NCBI GenBank assembly: GCA_022885665.1
Contig: JAGQDJ010000202.1
Span: forward strand, 992,001 to 1,056,000
Source: Triops longicaudatus
Taxonomy: Eukaryota; Arthropoda; Branchiopoda; Notostraca; Triopsidae
DNA: 64,000 bases
Reading direction: 5' to 3'
Shown here: positions 1 to 12,400 of the stretch, in pieces
Layout of the letters: every line of letters begins with the position of its first letter
Numbering within the stretch: the first letter of the stretch is position 1
Notes under the pieces: model-generated
What the model was told of the DNA's origin: nothing
Seen by the model: only the letters and a program-made list of their open reading frames with translations
Databases searched by the model: none
Made by a program: the position numbers and the translations under genes

Positions 1-466
1 TCCACCCTTTCATATACCCCGGTAAATCTTGCCGAGCTCGACTCGTGCTCTCTCTTCGCTCGTCAGAGGAAGCTTGATTTCCTGCCAAAGCACGGAATAA
101 GCACAAAACTTGGCATGCCAAGCATAAGGAAACAGTATCCACGGAATTGTCGTTAGGGGGGATAGCCGAAACTCACAACGCCCCCTTGAACCGTGGTACA
201 AACTCTTTGCCCTTTCAACGAGATACTTTGTATGTACAGAGAAAGAAAGGTAAAAGGCGACGGAAAGGTGTACAAAAACCAAGGAAAAGATACCATATAA
301 AAAGGTGACCCGAAAGTTGAGGGAAAAGAGACACAGAAATTTGATAAGCGTAAGCTTTCGCTGCGGTTGAAATTGTAAACCTTACGCCCTATGCCCCAAG
401 CTATCCCACATGTGTATGGTGACGATGCATAACAAGTATTTCCACGTCTAATGCACAAAAACTTAC
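1..466 (-). other. Start of the next intron of the DUF7044-like gene
   Basis: Sequence after the exon 3 donor, in the gene's own direction. I looked for a continuation of the domain after NVLQYKE in all three minus frames and found none, so exon 4 lies beyond the left edge. It contains a perfect 14-bp palindrome at 109-122. Open frames here look like chance. Confidence 0.7.
109..122. repeat. Perfect 14-bp palindrome CTTGGCATGCCAAG
   Basis: Lies about 345 nt into the intron after exon 3. The core TTGGCATGCC recurs at 8729-8738, and TGGCATGCCAAG recurs near 46067. Confidence 0.6.
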
Positions 467-3400
467 TTTCTTTGTACTGAAGCACATTATGGTGGCGTTG
501 AACAATAAACAGGCATCGCAAACAATTCTCGTCCCTAGAAGAATAAAAAGAGAACAATGCATGAGATATGTAAACTTAACTTACACTCAAGTTCACTCTT
601 TTCTTTTGTCTTCTGTTCTTCTATTTTGAAATCTTTGTCTCAACCAGTTTTATGTGCCCTCGCTTTTGTTTCGTCCCAGTTTTATTGCTTTTTAAGGGAT
701 TTGCGTTGGAATATTCAGTATTAGCAGCAATAAAAATTGTGGTGTGCGTTCCATTTTCTTCCCTTGTAATGGTGGATAATTACTACCAATTGACGGTACA
801 CATTAACGCGCTCTTCACTGCTCGCAAACTGTACCCTTGAGAAGTCTTCTAATGGCATTCAACTTCGGTAACATTTAATTCACACAAGCACCAAATCCCG
901 TTTACATTAGGAGCGCTGAATAACAACCTGAGAAATGTCTTCCTTTCCAGTTCATTTCTTCAGTATTTTGTTGCGTTCCTCGATCAGTAATTTCTAATTG
1001 TCTTTCTGGCCGAACATCTAAACCTTTTTAAAGCACTTAAGCAACTTAATCGAGCTATGCTAAGACATCTCGAATTGCAGAATAAAAAGGAAAACTTGGA
1101 GAATATTAAACTTGCTAAAAAGCTCAGCAACTTTTGCATTAGTGTGACGGAAACAGAGGGAACGGAAATCTAAGCCACCGGAAAAGCTTCGCAATTCTTC
1201 ATCACTATTTAAGATCCTGGTTGACTTCAAACTCTCGCATGATCCAAAATAATCGTGGCTGTGCTTCGCTAAATGACACATAATGCCACGTCGCCAAGTC
1301 ACACACTTTCCTGTAAGTTGATGACAGATTTCCGTGTATAACATGTCCCTTGCACTCCACCTCCCACCTCTCTTGCTTTCACCCGCAATGGGTAAACTGA
1401 TGGATATCTCGCTAAGTTCTACAACACATGTCACAATTCGTTTCCCCGAAATGTCACTCATCCTTGCTAACAAACTAATTTTCCCCCTTCTGTGAAACGG
1501 CGAACACTAACCTATAAATAAAGTCCTCGAAATAACTGTAGTACAAAAAAAATAGCACAGCACATGAGAAGATACGAAATTCGGGCACGAAAAAAATGAA
1601 CGTATGAAAAGTAGTTAAATACAAACAAGTATGTAATGTTTTCGGTATTATTTTTCGGTATTTGGATCATGTAAATATTGCATTCCAATATTAATTTCGA
1701 AATTGTTCCATTCGAAAATTTTGTATTTTTTCAACTTCAGGATTGTGATTTTGATAAAACAAAAATTATTTCAAGTATAAGGCGAAACGCAGGATTAAAA
1801 TTTCTTTCTCAAAACATCAACCTAACGACAAATTATTTTGATGAAATAATTTTGCCTTTTCTTACAAAATTTCAAATTACGCATCAAATTTAACTTTTCA
1901 AAGTTACATTTCAGGACACTCGTTTGAGCTCATTTTTTTTATTTGCTCAAAAAATAAATAACTGAGTAAAGAAATAAACTGAAGTTTTGTGGCTCAGTTT
2001 TGCCGTGGAATATGCTTCACTTGGAAAGGGAAAACCTATAAAACTAAAAACTCGTATGTTCTGTGAATTGACATTTGACGTGCGCCCACTGGCGTAAAAT
2101 TATTACTCTTCACACCTGTGCTGAAATATATAGGATTTGGCTTCTTCAACGGGCTGCAAAGTACTTCTACACATTTCTTAAAAGTCATTTTTTCCCTCGA
2201 AAGATGAGTTGAAAAGCAAAACGGCCCTAAATATAGCAACTTTGAAAAATTAAGCAGCGAGGAAAATGAGCAAATGACCGAAAAAGAAGAGACCTAAACG
2301 GCTCCCCAAACGTAAAAGTGCTAAATGAGCCGGTAATGGCCAAGCCAAAGATGAAATGTTAAAAGTTCTACCGGAAAAGACTTTTCAACAGTAAACAGTA
2401 GCCATATATAACATCGTCTTCATTAAGCTAATGACCCTTGACAAACCTTTTTCCTCCTTTTCCGTTCCCATACGCCCCCTTTCCCTCTTCAACTCAAAAG
2501 CCATCAAAAGGAAAAGTGATTTTCACGTGTTTCTCGACCCAAAATTTTACCTTCATCTACCATTCAGTTTTTGGTTGCACCATTGATCATCTGCAAAGTT
2601 CTTTTTCTATAAATATTTCAGCTCGAGTTACTCCAGAGCAGTGTAAAAAAATTAACCCAAATTTTCATCCTCATTTCACTTACCGTTAAAAACAACGTTT
2701 TTTGCTTGCACCTGCTCAATTTGATATATGGTAGCTAGGAAAAAATGCTCCAAAAATCAGCGCTATCTTCGAATGGGTTTTCATAAGCTTAACGAGTCCT
2801 TTTAAATCATCCTCGTTATCGTTAAGCAGAAAACAGATGTGATTCTTGAACGCAGAGTTGTTACAAGATTTATATATCCATTAAGGAAATTACTCCGTTA
2901 AAATACCTTCCACGGTAAAAGAACTCTTGCCTCGGTAAAAACGGGATATTCGATTATGTTTTTTTTTGTTCTCTTCATTTTTTTTCTGAGTGCAATGCTG
3001 CGTAACGCAGTTCAGTTCGCTTAGAATATGTAAAAAAGGATCTTCATTTTTTTCCTTACTTACCACTTTGCGTCCTAACCAAAAAACAGCAAAGTAGAGC
3101 ACTTAGATGTGTACAACTTGAGAATACTAAAGTGTTCAAAGCTAAGCAAGACATTTTCTCCCTAACCGTGTGCGCCCGTTACCGTTTGACGGCTTCGATC
3201 CACGATGGGTTTCAAAATACGATGTTCTTCGTGAACTTCGACTAATGATAGGGTTCTTATTACGAAATAGCATTCATTTTTGTTGATTCATGGAAAAGAA
3301 ACACAATTTGGCACTTCAGAATTAAACATTTCTGTCTTCGCAATATTCTGGATGCAGACCAGGATTTCGACACAAATCCCTTCTTTTCTATGCAATTTCA

Positions 3401-6400
3401 TGTCTCTGCATTTTCAGTGCGACTCTTGATCACCACCTAGCATTAATGAGCAACTTTTTTTGCACAAGCATTCTCATTATGCAACGAGTCTGGAATTTCT
3501 TCCATCAACTTCTTCCGTGGAAGAAAGAACGAAACTACAATAATTCCTTGTACCTTCTGGAAGGCGCAAGGAGGCGTAACAGAAAAATATGTCATCAACT
3601 CAGTTCAATAAAGAAGCCAAAAACTTGCCACGCAAATTACACAACAACCAACAAGTTTCTTTCCTTTTCGGGTCTCATTTCCTTTACTCTTGCTTGTTAT
3701 TCTACTTCTGTACGTTTGTCTGTATCTTTGTCCTTTCATTCCGTCTCCCTTGATAAATATACTAAAAAAGACCAGCTGATGCCACGGCAACTTTTCCTAG
3801 GCAGTTTTCTTCTACTCTAACGCCTACTTTCCTATGCATGAGCACAATCACATTTGCTGGCCTTTAGCCTTTTGCTATATGTTGCACCACCACCGCGCCA
3901 CCACAAACATTCTGGTGGAATACGATAAAAAACACGAACTTCCTCTTTTTTTTATTAAACCTACACAGTAAAGAAAGAACAAGCTACCACCCAAAACGAA
4001 GAAAACGCTAGGAAAACACGTCTGCCCAAAACTACGACGAAACTAATGACATTATACAGAAATACTAGTGGGTGGTAATGCCAAAAATAATAAATGAGAT
4101 GCGTGTACAATGTGAATAATACCTTATGACCACATACAAAGGATAATTCATACGTGCTATTTTACTTGTTTATGTATTATAATATACCACAGTCGCGAAA
4201 GCTTATGTGGACTACACAATCTGCGGGGCCACGTGATACACAAAATTCCTCGGAGAAACATTTCCTTTTTCCGAAACCACATACAAATATTCATAACGTC
4301 TCGTTGAGTATTATAAGGCACTAAAAGTTACAAAACCAATATAAATTTTACGCTTACAAAATATTCCCTTCGCCAAACAACAAATGTTTCCTTTAGTCGC
4401 TTTCCTATTGTTTTCTACATCTTATTTTCTCCCAAGAAAAAAGTTTTGTTAATATCGAGCATGTCAACTTCAATATCAATGGGAAAACATGTTTCCCCGA
4501 GCAATAAAGTTCCACACGGAACCTCTAAAACACGCACCAACGAACTCGACCGAAAAACGAGAAACAACTGTATACAAAACTTTTCAAAGGTTGGAAGGGA
4601 AAGGTTTGATATTAAAAAATCTATAAAACCGTCACTAATTGCAATCCTTCCTACCCTTATACCCCTTAACCCCCTCCCCACAAGCCTGCTTTTAATACCG
4701 CAGGGTTACATCTGCCTATCGCCTTTTTCTTTTATCTCTTTTCAATATTTATGCAAAACCGGAACGATTTTTTTTCCCATTGCAACTACAAATACTAATT
4801 CCCCGCCCTCCCTTGGGTTGAAACATCAAGATTCATTCCCCCTTTTCCACCCTTCTTGGCCCTGAAATCAATATCCATTCCCTGTAACTTTAGAATGGGA
4901 AAAAATGAGACGAAAAAAATCCCTCGCAAAGTGAGACCAATTTCTGCAGTTGCTTCGTCCTGGAGCATAAAACGACAGATTTTCCTCCATTTCCCTTTCT
5001 TGCCTTCCTTCCCCTTTTCTATTTTTTTTTTTTTTTTTTTTTTGCTTTGAAAGAAATTCAGAAAGTCGTAGTCATCATGTGGATGTCATTAAGCTGACCA
5101 AAGGCAATTCTTTATCGGCCAAGTTGGTACGACTTTTCTTAATTTTTTATTGCGTAACTTTTTGGGGGTATTTCGAGGGGATACTCTATATTTGTGGGCG
5201 GTTTGAAAGCAAAAAGGGAAAGTATATACGCCAGCCTAAAAAGCTGTCTGTATCAAATAGCACGTGTGTGTTTATGCGAGCTTAGCGCCGCATGACTGCC
5301 CTTCACACCTATAAAACGTTGACCAGAAGTCACTTAACGGTTTCTTCATAAAAAACGGCAGGGGGTGGGGCTTTTGACCTATTGGAGTTTCAACGGCTGT
5401 GAATATTAGCCACGAGAGGATAGTATGGCTTTGTTTCTTACATGTTTTTTTATTTATTCATTTTTTTCCCCAGATGAGGTTATTGCGAATTCTATCTACG
5501 ACACATTGTCATTCATGTAACAAATAGTGGAACTCCGATATTGCCGACCACCATTACGGACACTCCCGATTACGAAACTGCCTTGCCCGGAAAATTAATG
5601 TTGTTAAGGATGAGTTTATACGTTGAGTTTCAAGCGTGCGCTGAAAGTAATATAAGATTTTCTATATTCCTTAATATTTTCTATTTTCCTTATAAAATTC
5701 AACTAAAGTACAAAATACTAATTTTTTGTGTTTTCTCGGTACTGGAATTTTCGAAATTTTTTCTAATGCAATACATTAATTCTACATTCGATTTTATCAA
5801 CTAACTGACTTATCAACTACTCTCTGGTCCCGAACGGTTGACAAAATCGGATTTCAACTGTCTATACCACGATTAATGGTTATAAGATACACAGAATTGA
5901 CAAGAAGTCTACTAAAAGACTGAAAACGATGTCACCTACACCCGTAACACGCTTCAAATAGCTGAAGAGATTACACAACAAGTAACTCATTGAATTTCTG
6001 TTACTATTCAACGAAACTTAACATTGAAACTCGATATACTTATTTATTTATTTTAAAAATTATAGCTTCTATATGTGTTTACAAATAAATTATCTGATTT
6101 TTCTAGGATGAGTTTTCCAAACTGTTCGCTGCAGGGTGGAAACAGTAAAAAAAAATAACTTCCGTCCTTATTCAACAACGTGAAGTTTCACAAGCATGGT
6201 GCCATTTTTAGGAAATCTTGAATTTCATGTACTCCTTACTCTTGCGAAACCTAATTTTACGCAAGATGAGTATTGATCAATATCTGGCTCAATTGTTTAA
6301 CTGCAGCATAAAGAAGTGTAATTGTGCACTTATGGAGTTTCTGTTGATGGTATTATACTGTAAACAAAAAACGAAAACAACTTTTTCCGTACGCAACACT

Positions 6401-9400
6401 ATCAACATTGGGCTATGCTAAGCAACTAAGGTGATAATGGCTTCGTATTGTGCAGATTTCTGAGCATGGGTACATAGTTCAGCTACAATTTTTATTTTAC
6501 AGGTCTGCGGGAATTCAACGGTTCTGACGTTCTCTCAGACAACTATAGATGTACAAATATTACACAAATTTGCCGTCTCTACGCCCCTTAAACAAATTCG
6601 AAAGACCTAACTATTATTTATGCAGAGAAGGGAAACATGAGACTCAGGGTTTAATGATCTTTCCGAACGACATTTTTTTTGTGGTTTTTCTCCCTTGGTT
6701 TATTTAATGCCCGTGAATGAGGGGAAAATCGCCCCCCGCCTATAACGTTTGACAAGGAAACAAAAAAGGACGGCTGATTCTCCTCTTACCTTTGCATTTT
6801 TTTCTCAGAGTTTACTGAAGGAAAATTGTCTTCGGGCTTTAGACTTTTTTTTTATTGCTACAAAGTACAAAACTGAAAGCAAAGAGAGGCTTTTTCCATT
6901 TTACTTTACAATTCTAAACAAAAGTGTACATTTCTTCGGACGTTGTTTTACGATGACGGGAGCAAAAGTTGTGAAATCTGTAACATAGGAAAAATAAAAA
7001 TTTAAGGAAAAAAGAAATTATCAGAAGAAAACGGTGTGTCTTGTCAAGTGAGTGTTTCTGGAACCTTCATGAATTTAGTAGAACAGTTGCTCTTTCATTC
7101 CCTCTTGTCTACTGGTAACTCATATACAGAACAAACAAGGTATCAACCTGTGACGCCCACTTCAATAATGAATGATTAGCTTAGCAAGTCGAAAGAAAAG
7201 AATAATCTTGACAACCTCTTCTGCCTTTTGTCGCTTGCACTTATTTATTTAACTGGGTATGACAGTCAGGATGAGCCAATAAAAGGAAAAGTACTTTTGT
7301 CAGAGAAGCTTCTTCTCATACAATCATTCTATCCAAATCTCCTGTTGAATACTACATTCGGAGACAAATCTCTACATTTCTTGAGGAAGAAAGAGATTTT
7401 GACGTTCTTTCAAAAACCACTCTCTCTTCTACCTTTTTATGATTACTTGATAATAAGTTAGTTTAAGGAAAATAAAATAACTAAACAGAAAACCTCCTTA
7501 AAGGGAAGATTTTCGAAAAGCTATAGGGTCTAAGAATAACTATTTTTGCAAAGAAACCGCGAGGATATAAGACACTGCGTTAAGAAACGTGTACAAACAC
7601 TCCACTAAATTTTCGAAAAGTTTGCAAACTGCAAAGGAAATTTTAAAAAAATATTCAAAATTCTTGAGCATATTGTTTTAAAATTTGACAAATTCTGTAC
7701 TGGCTAGATCCTTTCATGATTAATAATTCAAGTAAGGTTTAGAATAAGATATAACTATTTTAAGTTCGATAAGACGCAAAGGTCAATTTCTCAACTTCAA
7801 AGATAAGGGCGTGGCTTGTCAACCGCAAGCTCATCTTACGGCTTCCGAAGGAGGCGTTACTCGCACGGAAGACTCAAAGTGAAGCCAATTGAATTGTTGG
7901 TTAAACTCTCAGAAAAACTACCAAAAAGCTTCCCACTCTTAAATGCCTCAAAAAAGTGCCTTAAAGCAAGCCGCGCATTAAAAACCCATGAAAAAAACTT
8001 CCATGAGCAGCTAAAAATCGTTAGACCCTATTTCTTACCCAAACTTAAAATCTCGAAAAACTTGACTCCAGTTAGAAACGGCACCCTAGCACGCGCTAAG
8101 ATCATAATTTCACGACGGCGGAAGTAGCTATGACTCTTCATTATAGCTCCCTCCAAAAATTTATTAGTGTTCGAAACCGGGGGGCGTGGTCTACACGCAA
8201 ACACCATAAGCGTTATAAATATGCTCCTAACGTTCCACGTTAACAATTTCAACCCAAAGTGTAACTTCCATTTCACACTAAGTATATTCTACACTATCAG
8301 ACGCGTGACGAAGGTACTAAATGGGCGTGGCTTACACGTTGCACCTCAAGAAAACGTTAGCAGAGCTTCCTTTTTCTGTCTTGCAACAATGCAACCTTAC
8401 GCTTAATTCTTCTTTCTTTCAAAACACGCACCAAAATATTATTTAAAAAACTTCTTACCATGTCCTTCCGCAATTTAAACTCGCGTCTTTTGCTCAATAC
8501 ATTCGCTAATAGGCTTACAGGCGTGGTGTGGCGTCTAGCCCTTCTTTTGTTACTGTTAAGCAACGCAGAAACAGAAAAGAAATATGATGAAAACAACCAA
8601 GATCCACTTGAGATTCCGAAAGAAGGCGTGGTCCGAAACTCTTGGAACCTCCCCAATTAACCCTCCCACTTGAGCCCGAGACCCGTAAATTTTTAAACAA
8701 AGCCCAAGTACGAAGCCTACTTCAAAAGTTGGCATGCCGTAAAAGTACGTGCTTGTTCCCTGTTCCGGTGCAATGATCTTTAAAGAGGAGGGTAATTACA
8801 CCCACTTTCGCAACCCTCTCTCCTTCCTTCTCCAACTACTCTTGTGGATCATTGGCTATTCCAAGCGCATCGCTTTACAAACACCCTCTTCCTTGTCCAT
8901 CTTCTGCCTTGAGGGGGTGAAGGGGGTGTAAGAGCCAGCTGCTTGTCCCCCGAGTCAGTTGTCACTTCTTCACCCTCTTGGCCGCAATCTTGTCTCGTCT
9001 GTCCACACCATTTCTCTATCAGCTTGTGTATGTACTCGTACGTCCTGTTCTCCGCCTTTCCACCCTTTCCGCACCACCCCCGCCCCCTTCCACCTTTTTG
9101 CGTCTTCTTTGCTTAGGCCTCGGTCCAACCCTCTTGTGATAAACCAAATCAAGTCAAATATTTGTCCATCTTGTCTATTGTCTGCGGATGTATGGGAAGC
9201 CAAGCAAACCTCCAAAACTGGCTCTTTTCTCTTTTCACCCTATTTCGCCTTCATCTTTTCAAAGAACACCCTCTTCAATTAATACACGCTCCCATGATTC
9301 ATTCACCCTTCACAGTAAGCTAAGCTTATTCTTACGTCTAAAAATGACTTTTTTTGTTCAACCAACCCTGCAAAGAAGAGAACAAAGTACGTTAATCACA

Positions 9401-12400
9401 TCCTTGACCCGTTCCCACCCTCCTAAGTCTTCTTCTTCCCTTGCACACATTTTAGACTCCATATTACTGTTCAAATTTCATATTCTGATTTAATTCTGCC
9501 ATTATTGCAAGCAGTAATTCTGAACTAAACACTTGTACCAAGTATGAATTCATTTTTCTTAAGCTTTCATTTTTGTTCCCAAGAAAATGCACGTTTTCCA
9601 AACATATATTAAACACTCTAAGATACACGTATAATGAACAAATATTCACAAGTTGTAAATACATAATAAAATAAATGAATATTTCAATACATAACTGTTA
9701 CAAAATTTTTCAATAACTTTGACCGATAACCAACAAACCAAAGTATTGTGGTTAAAAGTATAAATACAAGCACCGGAAAACTCACTAAGTCTTCGAATAA
9801 ATAAACAAAAACTGACATTTAAACTTATGATTGGAAGTGAAAAATGTAAGCCCAGTTAAGGCTCCCAAACGGAATGAAAGTTTCAATTTCGTGGCATTGA
9901 GCTCAGTATAGCCTGCCAAAAGGAAAAAGATTAGACTTAATCAAAGGAATTGGTGTGTTTCCAAAAGCTTCCATAAATTCCATAAAATACTTTCCAGGCT
10001 ACCCACATAAAAGCTTCTTATATATCTCAACGTAGCTCAGAGTTCTCGGTTGTGCAGGGAGCGAATCTTTTCACTCCCACTGAGTGAGAGATTCTTAATC
10101 TATTAGACGTAAACAAGTGCAAGGGAGAAAACTTCCCGAGGAGCACCCGAAACACTCTTCACGGAAGATAAAAGCCGATTCTGCTGCTTCTCGTCTTCGT
10201 CTATGGTCCCAAGGACCCCACACAAGAAACTACGGGAAACAACGGGTAGGTTGCATACAGTGCAGAGGGTGATACAGGGTGCAAAACGGTCTTTTCCCAT
10301 TCGCTACAGTATACACATATTTGAACCAGAAGACTGGGAAGAAAGGGGAAGCAGGGAAGAATCCGTCTTTTACAAGGAGCACAAAGGTTTATCAGTTGAG
10401 TCACATTGATAAGAAGCTTATCAATATGTGGGTTTCGGTGTGTGTATGTGCGTCTCCCTATGTGTTTGTATGTGTGTCGGTGTCCGTATGCGTGTGGCAA
10501 AGGGTGAAAAACAGGCTCTTAAGCTGCCCCGTTGAGGGGGCTCCATAGAGCTGCTGAGCTTCTTATGAATTTCCCGGGCAACTGAAACCTTTTCTTGTAT
10601 ACAACATGAGTTACCCAGGCTTGATATCGCCTTTCGACGCATTACTGTTATTACTTCCGAAGTCCTAAAAGGCATGTTATAGTAATAATAATAGTTCCCT
10701 ATTCGAAGTTTTCCCTTACAAACTCTTCGATTCAACCTCAGCAGAATTCATTTCGAGTTTCTCCAAAATATGAACTCCGAAACTTTAAATAAATACATTA
10801 AGACTTCCAAACTACAGAAAGCCGAATATAAAACACAAAGAAAAGAAACAAAATGTTAGCAATTCTTTTCGCAAGTATATTCAAACGTAAGTATTGTTGT
10901 CCATCTTGCTAAGCATCCTAGCACTTTTTTTGGTGCCACCTCAATTTCTTTGCATTGCGTGGTTCTCTCAGTCGTAGAAATTTGGGCAGATAAATTTGTA
11001 CTTCTGAAAATGCATTTCTGATACACATACAAATTTGTAAGATGTTAGGTCTTTCGTCGCACATTATTCGAGTTTTTTTTTCCAATCACATTTTAGAACG
11101 CAATACTGTCCACACCGACAGAAATCTGTTCTAGCCCATGTTCAGATGTTTCAAATTACTAAACAAACACGTCCACACGCACTAGCCAAAAAAGGTATAA
11201 ATCAAACCTTATATTTGGAAAACAAGCACGGAATGAATCAACAATCAAAGGCCTTGATCTCTCCTAAATTTGTGTAACGGGGCGTAGAATCGCACACATG
11301 CACTTGAATGAGATATCAAGGGAGCTGGCTTGTAACAAGGTTCTTCTTCCTCCACCCTTTCCCCCCTCCCTTTCTCTTTCCTTTCTATTCACAAAGACCC
11401 ACTATCGTCTTTATTTTTTGTGTGTTTATTAAAACCTTCCAAAACGCTTCCAATTATGAACTCTCCCATCGATAACAACATGCAGAAATGTTTTGTAACC
11501 GTTATTTTTAATTTCCACATCACGCGAACCAAATTTACATCAAACGAATCCCACAACGTATGCAAGTAGAAATCTTTCCCTCAAATCTTAACGACCCTTT
11601 TTCATGTGGCAAAGTAAAATCTTAAGTTATCATCCTTCCACTACCCGAATTCAAAACACGATTTAACAGAACGAGCATAACAACTCGAAAAATTGAACAA
11701 GTATTGTTATAAAAAATTATTAACTCTTAATTACAAAAAAATAACTAAAATAGACCTAAAACACAAATCATACTCGTAAATTACAGTCCTAAGATTACAT
11801 TACAACCAAAACAGGAAAATAATTATTTTATCAGGAAAGATAGTCTATGTAACAACGAAATGTTAAAGACTATATAATTATCGTTATACGCGATTATACA
11901 GACTTAAATGATTCTACCATGACAAGATTCTTCTTCCAATCTGGCCATTTTTTCCGGCTCTTTGTACAGAAGTAATTTCTCATCTTTTCTACGTAAGCCA
12001 CGTTTATAACTTGGCTCGTATCCCAATTATTTCTTCCCCTTTTTTTTATCTTATTCAATCCTCTCCCTATAACGCTCTTCTTCCTTCTCTTTCCATCTCT
12101 ATCGCTCTCTAACAAGTCAGCGACAGACAAAAGAAGGTAGGGGAAAGGTCAAAAAAAGAGAAAGAGTCCATAAATTTTGTCCTTATGTCTACTCATTCAT
12201 CCCAATATAAATCCCCTCAATGCAAATAAGCTAATCCCTCTCCCTCACAAATAAAACTACGCTCCCATTATATCGTAAAAAACGTGGTGTGTCTCTCCTG
12301 CTGCCTCAAGAGCCAATATTAGCAGAGGGGGGCGATCTTACATTCTCTTATTTAGCCAGCTCCCTTTCCTCTCTATCGATTTCAGTTTACGATATTGCTT

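Noticed and set aside
3064..3074. 11-nt minus-strand microexon with a strong acceptor and GTAAGTAAG donor in intron 2
   Set aside because: Including it would shift the frame between exon 2 and exon 3 of the DUF7044-like gene, which join perfectly without it.
10853..10888. Tiny plus-strand first exon MLAILFASIFK followed by GTAAGT
   Set aside because: Only about 12 codons with no partner exon found; such strings arise easily by chance.
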